A stretch of 10,529 nt of DNA from Phycisphaerales bacterium. GTDB lineage: Bacteria > Planctomycetota > Phycisphaerae > Phycisphaerales > UBA1924. A program made the translations under genes and the position numbers. The DNA lies in assembly GCA_019747615.1 (NCBI GenBank), contig JAIEQQ010000060.1:1-10529 (forward strand), in the 5' to 3' direction. The notes under the pieces are model-generated. The model did no database searches. It was not told the origin of the DNA and saw only the letters and a list, made by a program, of their open reading frames with translations. This document shows, one piece after another, positions 1 through 6,749 of the stretch (the stretch's first letter is position 1; the number at the start of each line of letters is the position of its first letter).

Positions 1-81
1 GCGTTCAGCGTGCTCGCCATCGGCGTCGCGCGCACCGCCGGTGCGAGCCTCGGGCGTGGTGTGGGCGGCGTGACTTTCTGA
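1..81 (+). CDS. 3' end of an unidentified gene (partial)
   Basis: Frame 1 is open from the window edge to a TGA at 79-81 and gives 26 residues, a small hydrophobic and glycine-rich tail ending in GRGVGGVTF. Third positions are almost all G or C, as in the clear genes nearby, so this is probably the real C-terminus of a gene starting outside the window. The fragment is too short to assign a family. It ends 136 bases before the HTH gene, which has its own candidate promoter, so it need not be in the same operon. Its identity decides whether phage genes lie upstream. Confidence 0.45.
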   Translation, partial: AFSVLAIGVARTAGASLGRGVGGVTF

Positions 82-132
82 CGTGTCACGACGGCTTTGC
101 GCGAGATCTTTTGCACTTTTGGATTCGGGGCC

Positions 133-160
133 TTGCCAAACCATACCCAAACAGTATCAA
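133..160 (+). promoter_or_regulatory. Candidate sigma-70-type promoter of the terminase cassette
   Basis: TTGCCA at 133-138 and TATCAA at 155-160 are separated by 16 bases, inside a short AT-rich stretch that stands out from the GC-rich surroundings. The predicted transcription start, near 167, falls within the inverted repeat at 166-187. That is the arrangement expected of a repressed promoter. The box matches are moderate and planctomycete promoters are poorly characterised, so this is a candidate only. Confidence 0.35.
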
Positions 161-165
161 ATAGG

Positions 166-187
166 AAGTTCACAGTCAAGTGAACTT
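166..187. promoter_or_regulatory. Perfect inverted repeat, likely operator
   Basis: The arms AAGTTCAC (166-173) and GTGAACTT (180-187) are exact reverse complements around a 6-base spacer. The repeat lies 30 bases before the ATG of the HTH gene and overlaps the predicted transcription start. Symmetry, spacing and position fit binding of a dimeric repressor, most simply the HTH protein encoded next. A terminator is less likely because the stem is only 3/8 G+C and is followed by just four T residues. Confidence 0.5.
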
Positions 188-206
188 TTCAGGGCCAACA
201 CCGACC

Positions 207-211
207 AGGAG
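207..211 (+). promoter_or_regulatory. Ribosome binding site fixing the HTH gene start
   Basis: AGGAG lies 6 bases before the ATG at 218. It favours this start over an in-frame ATG at 83, which would put the promoter-like DNA and the inverted repeat inside the coding region. Confidence 0.7.
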
Positions 212-217
212 CCGATC

Positions 218-709
218 ATGACCTATGAACCGATCGAGGTCCGAGACTTTGACGCCGCGGGGGCGGCCGCACGAACCGAACGGCGCGAGGCCTCGCAGAC
301 GATGGCGGAGCTTGTGCTGCAACGGGCCGAAGTGCTGGACGAGCACGACCGGGCGTTGCTGCAGGCGATCTACGCCGAGGGCAAGAGCTGCGCGTTCGTG
401 GCTCGCCTCGCGAACGTGCCGGCCCATCAGGTGCAGCGTCGAGTCCGCGAGCTGGCCAAGCGGGTGCTCTCGCCGCAGTTTGCGTTCGTCCTTCGCCAGC
501 GGGCGCACTGGAACCCGACGATGGCCCGCGTCGCCACCGAGGTCTTCCTGCGCGGGCGGTCGCTCAAGGGCGCTCAGAACGCGCTGAAGTTCACCTATCA
601 CAGCGTGCGCCGCCAGCGAGACGCCGTGCTGGCCATGCTCGCGGCCGAAACCTCCAAAGCCGCCGCCAACCGCCTTCCGCAGAGCACCCACAGCCGGAGC
701 ACCCGATGA
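218..709 (+). CDS. Small DNA-binding protein with two HTH-like segments (sigma-region-4-like; possible small terminase or regulator)
   Basis: This is a 163-residue protein. The ATG at 218 was chosen because of the AGGAG 6 bases upstream. After a charged N-terminus, residues about 35-80 (LDEHDRALLQAIYAEGKS, then VARLANVPAHQVQRRVREL) have the spacing of a sigma-70 region 4 or resolvase-type helix-turn-helix. A second helical segment (about 97-140, GRSLKGAQNALKFTYHSVRR) also looks like an HTH. It has no sigma region 2, so it is unlikely to be a full sigma factor. Its stop overlaps the ATPase start (ATGA), so the two are translationally coupled. In tailed phages the gene before the large terminase is often the DNA-binding small subunit. 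Autoregulation through the repeat at 166-187 is equally possible. Family membership is not certain; the HTH reading comes from pattern only. Confidence 0.75.
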   Translation: MTYEPIEVRDFDAAGAAARTERREASQTMAELVLQRAEVLDEHDRALLQAIYAEGKSCAFVARLANVPAHQVQRRVRELAKRVLSPQFAFVLRQRAHWNPTMARVATEVFLRGRSLKGAQNALKFTYHSVRRQRDAVLAMLAAETSKAAANRLPQSTHSRSTR

Positions 710-1422
710 CCCGGCGCCTCATCGATGCCTCCATCGCGCTTGGGCTCCCGCTTCGAGCGCTCGCGAAGCGGCCAGCGCTCGACGCTCGACAGCTCGCGCT
801 GCACCAGTCCATCGCCCGCGAGATCGCGGCGTTCGCCGCGTCGCAATCGCCCTCGGTCATCCTGATCACCGGCGCATCGGGCACCGGAAAATCCACGCTG
901 CTGCGAGGCGTGCGACGCGAACTGCGGGACCGTGGTGTGCGGTGCGTGCGACCGAGAGCTTTGACGACGCGCGATTCGACGACACGCGTGATTGACCTTT
1001 CGCCCACGAGTGCTCCGTCGCTCTGGCTTCGCCAGCTTGGTGATGCGGGGCTCGCTGAGGCCAGGCTCTTGAATCGCCTGCCGCGCGAGCTCTCTGAGGG
1101 CCAGCGTGCGCGGTTGTCGCTGGCGATCGCCCTTGCTTCGACGCATCGCGATCGCCGGCGGCGTGTGCTGCTGGCTGACGAGTTTCTGGCAGTGCTGGAT
1201 CGAGCGACCGCGATGTCGTGCGCTTCATCGATCGCACGGGCTGTCCGGCGAGATTCGGACAGGCCCCGCTCGCTGATCGTCTGCACATCGCACGACGATC
1301 TCGGCGATGCGCTCTGCCCGGACATGCACGTCCACCTTCACCCGCACCGGTCGCCGGCCGTTCACACGCGCGCGTCGGCTGCACCTGATCAGACAACACC
1401 GCAAGCCGGAGAAACCCCATGA
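706..1422 (+). CDS. ABC-type ATPase (COG2401-like ATPase half)
   Basis: This 238-residue cytosolic ATPase has all the ABC hallmarks. The Walker A is GASGTGKST (56-64), the signature is LSEGQ (129-133), the Walker B is VLLADE (154-159, catalytic E159), the D-loop has LD at 164-165, and the switch histidine is H196 in CTSHDD. No membrane segment or permease partner is visible, so it is probably not a transporter. The helical subdomain is short, as in ABC enzymes acting on nucleic acids or serving as assembly factors. It overlaps the HTH gene and the acyltransferase gene by 4 bp each (ATGA junctions), implying fixed stoichiometry or a complex. COG2401 describes an ABC ATPase fused to a predicted acetyltransferase; here the two halves appear to be separate adjacent genes. 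Substrate unknown. About 25 C-terminal residues look disordered. Confidence 0.85.
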   Translation: MTRRLIDASIALGLPLRALAKRPALDARQLALHQSIAREIAAFAASQSPSVILITGASGTGKSTLLRGVRRELRDRGVRCVRPRALTTRDSTTRVIDLSPTSAPSLWLRQLGDAGLAEARLLNRLPRELSEGQRARLSLAIALASTHRDRRRRVLLADEFLAVLDRATAMSCASSIARAVRRDSDRPRSLIVCTSHDDLGDALCPDMHVHLHPHRSPAVHTRASAAPDQTTPQAGETP

Positions 1423-2204
1423 TCCGTTGCTCATTGCTCACTGGATTCGACATCGCCCCTGGCACGCGGGCCGACGCACTCTCGCTCGCGCCGTCGCACT
1501 ATCGCGCAGGGCCGCCGGCGACGATCGAGCTGGTGCTGGCGGCGCGAACGCGGGCGACGCGAGAGCTCGCGGGCGTGCTCGTCATCAGTCGCCCGGTGCT
1601 GAACGCCTCGTGGCGCGCGGTCGCCTGGCCAGAGCACTTCGGCGTTGGATCGACCTTCCCGCTGATGTCGATGGCGGAGCGAGCCCGCATCGTCAACGAG
1701 TTCGTCCGGTGCATCTCGCGCGTGATCATCGATCAGCGCCATCGGGGCGTCGGCCTCTCGACGGCGCTCGTTCGAGCGTACTTGCGCGAGCCGCTGACGC
1801 CGCTGACCGAGGGGATCGCCGCCATGGCCGGCGCGTGCCCGTTCTTTGAAGCCGCGGGATTGCGGCGCGTGCCCCGCCCGCCAGCGAGTCGCGAGCGAGA
1901 GCTGATCAATCGCTTGCGAGAGCTGCGCGTGCCCGCCCGGCTGCTCTTGGAGCCCGAAGCGATCAACGCTACACGGCTGGGCGAATCGCGCGCGGCGGCC
2001 GTCGAGCGGGCGCTGCGGCGATGGATGAACGACAGCCGCGCGTCGCGGGGCAAGTGCGACGCGGCATTCGAACTGATCGCACCAATCGCCGGCAGCGCGA
2101 TCCTCAGCGATCGCGCCGCGTTCGTGCACGGTTCTTTGTCGCACGCCGCGACGATGTGTGCCGCACCGCCCAGCGATTGCAGCCACGCGATGACCACGAA
2201 CTGA
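1419..2204 (+). CDS. GNAT-fold acyltransferase (COG2401 acetyltransferase-like, possibly Mom-related)
   Basis: This is a 261-residue protein. Residues about 25-150 fit the GNAT fold. A strand AGVLVISRPV (51-60) is followed by the acyl-CoA-binding motif A, with strand CISRVIID (98-105) and the RHRGVG turn (107-112) leading into helix LSTALVRAYL. A later segment, AMAGACPFFEAAGLRRV (135-151), matches the motif B region, with the PFFexAG signature seen in COG2401-type proteins. Residues 155-261 are a helical, basic extension with no recognised domain. The start overlaps the ATPase stop by 4 bp. The phage Mu DNA-modification protein Mom also has a GNAT fold, and the terminase next door makes a DNA-modification role conceivable, but that is inference. 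A protein or small-molecule acetyltransferase is the alternative. Confidence 0.75.
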   Translation: MIRCSLLTGFDIAPGTRADALSLAPSHYRAGPPATIELVLAARTRATRELAGVLVISRPVLNASWRAVAWPEHFGVGSTFPLMSMAERARIVNEFVRCISRVIIDQRHRGVGLSTALVRAYLREPLTPLTEGIAAMAGACPFFEAAGLRRVPRPPASRERELINRLRELRVPARLLLEPEAINATRLGESRAAAVERALRRWMNDSRASRGKCDAAFELIAPIAGSAILSDRAAFVHGSLSHAATMCAAPPSDCSHAMTTN

Positions 2205-2256
2205 CCAAGCGCCGTCACGCGATGCCTCAGCAACGCGTTCGAAGTCAATCACACAC

Positions 2257-2262
2257 AGGGGG
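2257..2262 (+). promoter_or_regulatory. Ribosome binding site for the GTG start of the terminase
   Basis: AGGGGG ends 6 bases before a GTG at 2269. No good in-frame ATG occurs before the conserved domain, so this Shine-Dalgarno-like sequence supports the GTG start and the basic N-terminal tail that it adds. Confidence 0.55.
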
Positions 2263-2268
2263 ACACAG

Positions 2269-4245
2269 GTGAAACCACGCAAGAACAAAGGCGCTTCTGC
2301 GCCGAAGGCATCTCCATCGCGTTGCTCAACCGGACGCTCACGCAACGCACGCGCGAAACCGAGCCGGAGCAACGCATCGCGCCGGTCGCCGGCGCCGCCG
2401 GAGGTCGCGTCGATCACCGAAGCTCCCGCGGCTCACGTGATCGACACGCTGGACCCAACGAAACCGCCGACAGATCCCGGCGAGCTGCGGGAGTTCTTGT
2501 TGCGAGAGTTCGACATCGTCACGCCGCGCGTGCCGCTGCTGGCGCCGGCGTCGATCCCGCTGGAGTATCTGTCGCACGCTTTCTTTGAGGGGCGTCGATT
2601 CCCGCCGCCCGACGGCGAGCCGCTCGATCCGTCATCGGCCATCGAGCCGCACGAACGCGCACCCGCCGATTGCTGCGTCTGGGCCAATCGCGGCGGCGGC
2701 AAGACCTTCCTCGGCGCCGTCGCGACTCTGCTGGACATGATCTTCAAGCCCGGCATCGAGATCCGCATCCTCGGCGGATCGCTCGAGCAATCCCACCGCA
2801 TGCACGAGTACTTGACGACGCTCGTCGAGCGCCCGCGCATCCGCGGGCTCCTCTCGGCGCGAGGCATCACCGACAAACGCGTCCGCTTCAGCAGCGGATC
2901 GCGCGCCGAGATCCTGGCGCAGTCCGAAGCCGCGGTCCGCGGCACGCGCGTGCAGAAGGTCCGCTGCGACGAGGTCGAGCTCTTCAAATCCGATGTCTGG
3001 TATGCGATCCAGCTCACCACGCGATCGCTCGAACTCCACGGCCCGTGGGGCACGCGCGTGCGCGGCTCGATCGAGGCGCTCTCGACCATGCACCGGCCGA
3101 TGGGTCTGATGTGGCGAATCGTCGGCGATTGCCAGGGCGGACAAGAGGCCTTGCAGATGCAATCGGCACCGATGGTCATCCCGACAATCGAGGGGGCGGC
3201 GATCTGCGACGGGCCAGGCAAGGCGGGTGGCGGAGCGCATGGGGCTGCTGCGGACGGTGACGGTCGCTTGCCGCGAGCGCGGCCGGAGGGGCGCGTGCTC
3301 TTTCGCTGGGGTGTGATCGATGTGCTGGAACACTGCCCGGACGATCGCCCGTGCGACCCTTGCGGCCTGCGCGTTGAGTGTGGCGGGCGAGCGAAGCTTC
3401 GGCTGGCGAGCGTTGCGGGTCACTTTCAGATCGATGACGCGCTGAGCGCCAAAGCCCGCGTCAGCGTCTCGCAGTGGCGCAGCGAGATGCTCTGCGGGCG
3501 TCCGAGCCGGAGTGATTCGGTGTATCCCGAGTTCGATCCCGCGATTCACGTGTTTGATTCAGAGATCGTCATCGCGGGCCAGCAGCCCGATCCGAACGCG
3601 GACCCGCTCGCACCGAGCCCGGTCGTGCCGGTCATGACTGGGGCGAAGGCACCAACGCTCATCTGCGGCATGGATTTCGGCGTTCGCAGCCCCGCCGTGA
3701 TCTTGTGGGCGCTGCTGGGTGCGGATGGTTCGTTGCGTGTCATTGATGAGTCTGTGGTGAGCGGTGAGGCGACGGGCTCGCACGTGGAGCGGATCATCAA
3801 CAGTCGCTGGGGTCGCCCCGCGTGGGTGGGAATCGACCCGGCGGGATGTGCCAAGAACGAGCAAACGCTGCTGAGCGCCGCGGATCTGCTGAAGCGCGCG
3901 GGCTTCGAGACTCTCGCCAAGCGGATCGGCGTCCACCAGGGTGTCCGGCTCGTGCAAGCGCGGCTCGCACCGGCGCTGTTTCTGGTGCGGGGCGGGCGAG
4001 AGAGCCAGCGCGACGGTGAGCGTGCGGCAGGGCACATGAGCGTTCAGGTCGAGCCGCGGGTGTTGATTCACGCGCGTTGCGTGAAGCTCATCGAGGCAAT
4101 GTCGCGATACCACTACGACCCGGACCGTCGCGAGTGCATTGACCCGGTGAAAGACGGCAACGACCACGCGTGCGATGCCCTGCGGTACATGATCATTAAC
4201 ATCGACGCCCGGGCGACGCCGGGCAAGGGGTATCGGTACACGTGA
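2269..4245 (+). CDS. Phage-type terminase large subunit (TerL): packaging ATPase plus RNase H-like nuclease
   Basis: This 658-residue protein has the full two-domain TerL plan. The ATPase domain (about 85-300) has a Walker A NRGGGKT (140-146, K145; the usual first glycine is replaced by A139, common in terminases), a Walker B VRCDE (231-235) and a coupling-type motif LSTMHRP (271-277). The nuclease domain (about 460-645) has RNase H-fold acids D469 in GMDFG, D523 in VGIDPAG, and D632 and D636 in NDHACDALRY, where the C-terminal metal-binding acid is expected. All key residues are present, so it looks active. Two extras stand out: a Lys/Arg/Ser-rich, probably disordered tail (1-45), and a four-cysteine cluster (C356, C362, C365, C371) that may bind zinc. 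In phages TerL cuts concatemeric DNA and pumps it through a portal. No portal, protease or capsid gene follows, so this copy may be a remnant or domesticated. It is 64 bp after the acyltransferase gene, probably in the same transcript. Confidence 0.93.
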   Translation: MKPRKNKGASAPKASPSRCSTGRSRNARAKPSRSNASRRSPAPPEVASITEAPAAHVIDTLDPTKPPTDPGELREFLLREFDIVTPRVPLLAPASIPLEYLSHAFFEGRRFPPPDGEPLDPSSAIEPHERAPADCCVWANRGGGKTFLGAVATLLDMIFKPGIEIRILGGSLEQSHRMHEYLTTLVERPRIRGLLSARGITDKRVRFSSGSRAEILAQSEAAVRGTRVQKVRCDEVELFKSDVWYAIQLTTRSLELHGPWGTRVRGSIEALSTMHRPMGLMWRIVGDCQGGQEALQMQSAPMVIPTIEGAAICDGPGKAGGGAHGAAADGDGRLPRARPEGRVLFRWGVIDVLEHCPDDRPCDPCGLRVECGGRAKLRLASVAGHFQIDDALSAKARVSVSQWRSEMLCGRPSRSDSVYPEFDPAIHVFDSEIVIAGQQPDPNADPLAPSPVVPVMTGAKAPTLICGMDFGVRSPAVILWALLGADGSLRVIDESVVSGEATGSHVERIINSRWGRPAWVGIDPAGCAKNEQTLLSAADLLKRAGFETLAKRIGVHQGVRLVQARLAPALFLVRGGRESQRDGERAAGHMSVQVEPRVLIHARCVKLIEAMSRYHYDPDRRECIDPVKDGNDHACDALRYMIINIDARATPGKGYRYT

Positions 4246-4400
4246 GGTGGTGCCAGCGGGCGAGCCGACCTGCGGCGACTGCCCGGCTGCGAAGACGGTC
4301 GGGCCGGGTTGAGGCGCCGCTTGCTCAGCACTCGCAACCAATTGTCGGTTATTGTTTGGATCCTGAAGAGCCATTACAAGCCGTCTCGGGAACAAATGAC

Positions 4401-4429
4401 TTGACGTATTCGTATAGTATGACGATACT
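4401..4429 (+). promoter_or_regulatory. Strong promoter-like sequence with overlapping repeats, before the nucleotidyltransferase/XRE pair
   Basis: TTGACG (4401-4406) and GATACT (4424-4429) are 17 bases apart, the ideal sigma-70 spacing, in an AT-rich island. The inverted repeat AGTAT-GACG-ATACT (4416-4429) covers the -10 box. The 8-mer AGTATGAC occurs at 4416-4423 and again at 4434-4441, 18 bases later. Repeats over the -10 and start site fit an operator for the XRE protein encoded by the second gene. The rest of the 214-base gap (4246-4400) shows nothing convincing. Confidence 0.6.
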
Positions 4430-4459
4430 GTTGAGTATGACAGGCATCAGGGGAGAACC

Positions 4460-5014
4460 ATGCCACAACTGCCCAACTTCACGCCGGACGGTGTCCTGCC
4501 GCCCGGCGACTACGTGATGACCTTGGACGAGTTGGAGGAGTCGATCCTCGTGCTCGGGCCGGGACAGCCCAAGGACCATCCCGTCTGGGACGCGACATGG
4601 AGGCACGTGCTGGTCAACAACCTGCGCGTGATGGTCGGGCAGCTTCACCAGGTCGGGATCGACGAGATCTTCATCGATGGGTCCTTCGTTGAAGACAAGG
4701 ACCATCCCAACGACATCGACGGCTACTTCGCGTGCGATCCGCTCCGCTTCGCGTCCGGACAGTTGGAGCACGACCTCAACCTCATCGACCCGGCGAAGTG
4801 CTGGACGTGGGACCACCGGACCAGGAAGGCCCATCGCGGCTACCCGAAACTTCAACTTCCGATGTGGCACGCCTATCGAGTCGAGCTCTACCCGCACTAC
4901 ACCGGGCTGATCGCCGGCGTGGACGGACACGGAAACGCTCTGGAGTTCCCGGCGTGGTTCCGCCAGCGCCGCACGAACGGCAGCGCGAAGGGCATCATCA
5001 GAATCACCAAGTGA
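4460..5014 (+). CDS. DUF6932-like nucleotidyltransferase (candidate toxin or defence enzyme)
   Basis: This is a 184-residue protein. The ATG has an excellent AGGGGAG 4 bases upstream. The centre carries the minimal nucleotidyltransferase motif: G74-S75, then D85-I-D87 in the segment GSFVEDKDHPNDIDGYF, matching the family pattern hG[GS]x(9-13)DhDh. The N-terminal LPPGDY and the terminal SAKGIIRI match my recollection of DUF6932 proteins. Enzymes with this core transfer NMPs to proteins or RNA, and many act as toxins (AbiEii, MntA-type). It is followed 16 bp later by an XRE HTH gene, the usual arrangement of a toxin with an autoregulating antitoxin. The target is unknown. An antibiotic-modifying role is possible but the family fit is poorer. 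Confidence 0.8.
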   Translation: MPQLPNFTPDGVLPPGDYVMTLDELEESILVLGPGQPKDHPVWDATWRHVLVNNLRVMVGQLHQVGIDEIFIDGSFVEDKDHPNDIDGYFACDPLRFASGQLEHDLNLIDPAKCWTWDHRTRKAHRGYPKLQLPMWHAYRVELYPHYTGLIAGVDGHGNALEFPAWFRQRRTNGSAKGIIRITK

Positions 5015-5030
5015 CCAAGGAGCGAAGATC

Positions 5031-5507
5031 ATGATCCGAAATGAAACCGAGTACCAGCAGGCAGTCGCCCGCGTCGATGCCGAGCGGAAGCGATTCGCCG
5101 AGCACGTCGAGGCCTGGAAGAAGCAGGGGTTCACCGCCGACCAGATCGGCAAGCTCCGGGAGCCCCTGGAGTCCTTTCACATGCAGTTGGTGGAAGAGGT
5201 TCAGAGCTACGAGCGGCTCAAGCGTGGTCAGTTCAGCGAGTTCGAGAACCTTCACGGACTCGGGCAAGTCCTCATCGGGCTGCGGATCGCGCGTGCCATG
5301 ACCCAGCGTGAGCTCGCCCGTCGGCTGAACGTCGACGAGACGGCGGTCTCACGCGATGAACGCAACGAGTACCACGGCATCACCGTTGATCGGGCGAAAA
5401 AGGTGCTCGATGCGCTCGGCGTTCGACTCGTCACGCGGGTCGAGGTGGAGCCCTTACACACGCTCAGTGATCAGCCGCCAACATCAATGCCCGAGCTTGC
5501 CCACTAG
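5031..5507 (+). CDS. XRE-family HTH protein with N-terminal coiled coil (candidate antitoxin/regulator)
   Basis: This is a 158-residue protein with AAGGAG 8 bases before the ATG. Residues 1-70 are strongly charged and helical (ETEYQQAVARVDAERKRFAE and on), predicted to form a coiled coil. Residues about 78-132 form an XRE/Cro-type HTH: GLRIARAMTQRELARRLNVDETAVSRDE holds helices 1-3, and the conserved tail NEYHGITVDRAKKVLDALG follows. The last 20 residues look disordered. It sits directly downstream of the nucleotidyltransferase, so it probably neutralises that enzyme or represses the shared promoter at 4401-4429. Toxin-first order is less usual but known for XRE-type pairs. A plain transcriptional regulator is the alternative. 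Confidence 0.85.
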   Translation: MIRNETEYQQAVARVDAERKRFAEHVEAWKKQGFTADQIGKLREPLESFHMQLVEEVQSYERLKRGQFSEFENLHGLGQVLIGLRIARAMTQRELARRLNVDETAVSRDERNEYHGITVDRAKKVLDALGVRLVTRVEVEPLHTLSDQPPTSMPELAH

Positions 5508-5591
5508 CGTTCGACGTGGGGCTCGACGCGGCATCAGGAAGCGGCCCCGAACGACTCCGCTCCAGCCTTCCCAACGTGTCAACAATGCACC

Positions 5592-6746
5592 TTGACCACA
5601 CTGGACCGCTACATCGCCAGGCTCTACCTCACGAACATCGCCATCTTGCTGGTGCTCCTGTTCTCATTCGTGGTGATGATCGACGCGTCGCTCAACATGC
5701 AGCGGTTCGCCGACGCCGCGGTGAAGAACGCCAGCGCCGCCGGATCCGAACTCCACGGCCTGCGCAAGCTGCTCTCGGCGGCGTTGCTGGTGGTGGATCT
5801 GTGGTGGCCGCGATTGCTGCAGCTCTACAACTTCTTGATCGGGCTGGTCCTGGTAGGGGCGATGGGGTTCACGTTTGCGCAGCTCGTGCGGCAGCGGGAG
5901 CTGGTGGCCGTGATGGCCTCCGGCGTGTCGCTGTATCGGTTGATGCGTCCGGTGATGGTCGTCGCGGCGTTGATGCTCATGATTCAGGTGGCGAATCAGG
6001 AGCTCGTGCTGCCGCGGATCTCGCACTTGCTGATCCGCGACAACATGGAGGCGGGCAAGCGGGATATTTCCGGGTTCGTCGTCTCGCTGCGGCCCGATAG
6101 CGAGGGTCGCGTGTTCTACGCCGACCGGTTCGATCCGGCGTCGCGCACGATGACGAACGTGCGGATCTGGGAGCGCGATGCGCAGTGGCGGACGATCGGG
6201 CAGATCTCCGCTTCGAGCGCGACATTTGACCCGCAGACGCGGATCTGGCGTTTGACCAAGGGCGTGGTGCAGCGGGCGCGGGCGACGTCCAGCGCTTCAT
6301 CGGGCTCCGAGCCGGTGGAGCTCGGTCGGCCCGAGCCGATCGCGCAGCTTAAGAGCGATTTGGACGACACGGGGCTGATCGCTCTGGAGCGGCAGTCGTT
6401 CGCTCAGAATCTGTCGTGGGGGCAGATTGGGGATTTGCTGCTGAGCCCGACGCTGCGGCCGGACGTGAAGGAACAGTTGAGCCGCGTGGCGTGGGGGCGC
6501 GTGGCGAACTACATCTGTGTGGTGCTCTCGCTGGTCGTGGCGATCCCGTTCTTCCTGACGCGCGAGCCGAAGAACATGGTGCTGCAGTCGATCAAGTGTG
6601 CGCCGGTGGCGATAGGCTCGTTGATCGGCAGCACGCTGGCGATCCTGTCGCCGATCCCCGGCCTGCCGGTGGAGCTGGCAGTCTTCCTGCCGGTGCTGGC
6701 ATTGCTGCCAACGGCGATCGCGATGGGCACGAGTATCAAGACGTAG
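5592..6746 (+). CDS. LptF/LptG-family permease (lipopolysaccharide export)
   Basis: This is a 384-residue inner-membrane protein. LptF and LptG pair with the LptB ATPase to extract lipopolysaccharide from the inner membrane and pass it to LptC/LptA. The N-terminus has the family's LDRYIARLYL opening, then three predicted membrane helices (about 14-31, 75-97, 116-136), a soluble jellyroll-like periplasmic domain (about 140-295), and three C-terminal helices (about 305-323, 335-353, 358-378). This is the full 3+3 plan at typical length. The start is taken as TTG at 5592, since no in-frame ATG fits and the LDRY opening lies just inside; there is no clear ribosome binding site. A CTG at 5601 is the alternative. 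The partner permease is not next to it. F and G cannot be told apart here. Confidence 0.85.
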   Translation: MTTLDRYIARLYLTNIAILLVLLFSFVVMIDASLNMQRFADAAVKNASAAGSELHGLRKLLSAALLVVDLWWPRLLQLYNFLIGLVLVGAMGFTFAQLVRQRELVAVMASGVSLYRLMRPVMVVAALMLMIQVANQELVLPRISHLLIRDNMEAGKRDISGFVVSLRPDSEGRVFYADRFDPASRTMTNVRIWERDAQWRTIGQISASSATFDPQTRIWRLTKGVVQRARATSSASSGSEPVELGRPEPIAQLKSDLDDTGLIALERQSFAQNLSWGQIGDLLLSPTLRPDVKEQLSRVAWGRVANYICVVLSLVVAIPFFLTREPKNMVLQSIKCAPVAIGSLIGSTLAILSPIPGLPVELAVFLPVLALLPTAIAMGTSIKT

Positions 6747-6749
6747 GGG

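Noticed and set aside
83..217. ATG at 83 as the start of the HTH gene
   Set aside because: It has no ribosome binding site and would place the promoter-like boxes and the inverted repeat inside the coding region. The ATG at 218 has AGGAG 6 bases upstream.
1431..2417. Long minus-strand open frame opposite the GNAT gene
   Set aside because: It is antisense to a gene with clear GNAT motifs. Its product is Arg/Ala-rich with no recognisable domain, as expected of a GC-rich shadow frame.
4281..4304. Stem-loop GCCCGGC/GTCGGGC after TerL as a terminator
   Set aside because: The stem needs a G-U pair, has a 10-base loop and no T-run, and such stems are common at this GC content.
2632..4395. Two long minus-strand open frames opposite TerL (2632-3549 and 3559-4395)
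   Set aside because: TerL on the plus strand has all expected motifs in order. The antisense products show only composition-driven Arg/Ala/Asp-rich sequence.
4242..4517. Plus-strand frame bridging the TerL end and the NTase start
   Set aside because: It runs through the promoter and ribosome binding site of the NTase gene and overlaps it in another frame, with no recognisable domain.
5509..5552. Bulged stem (GTTC and GGGGC paired with GCCCC and GAAC) after the XRE gene as a terminator
   Set aside because: It requires a 5-base bulge and a 21-base loop and lacks a T-run; it cannot be told from chance.
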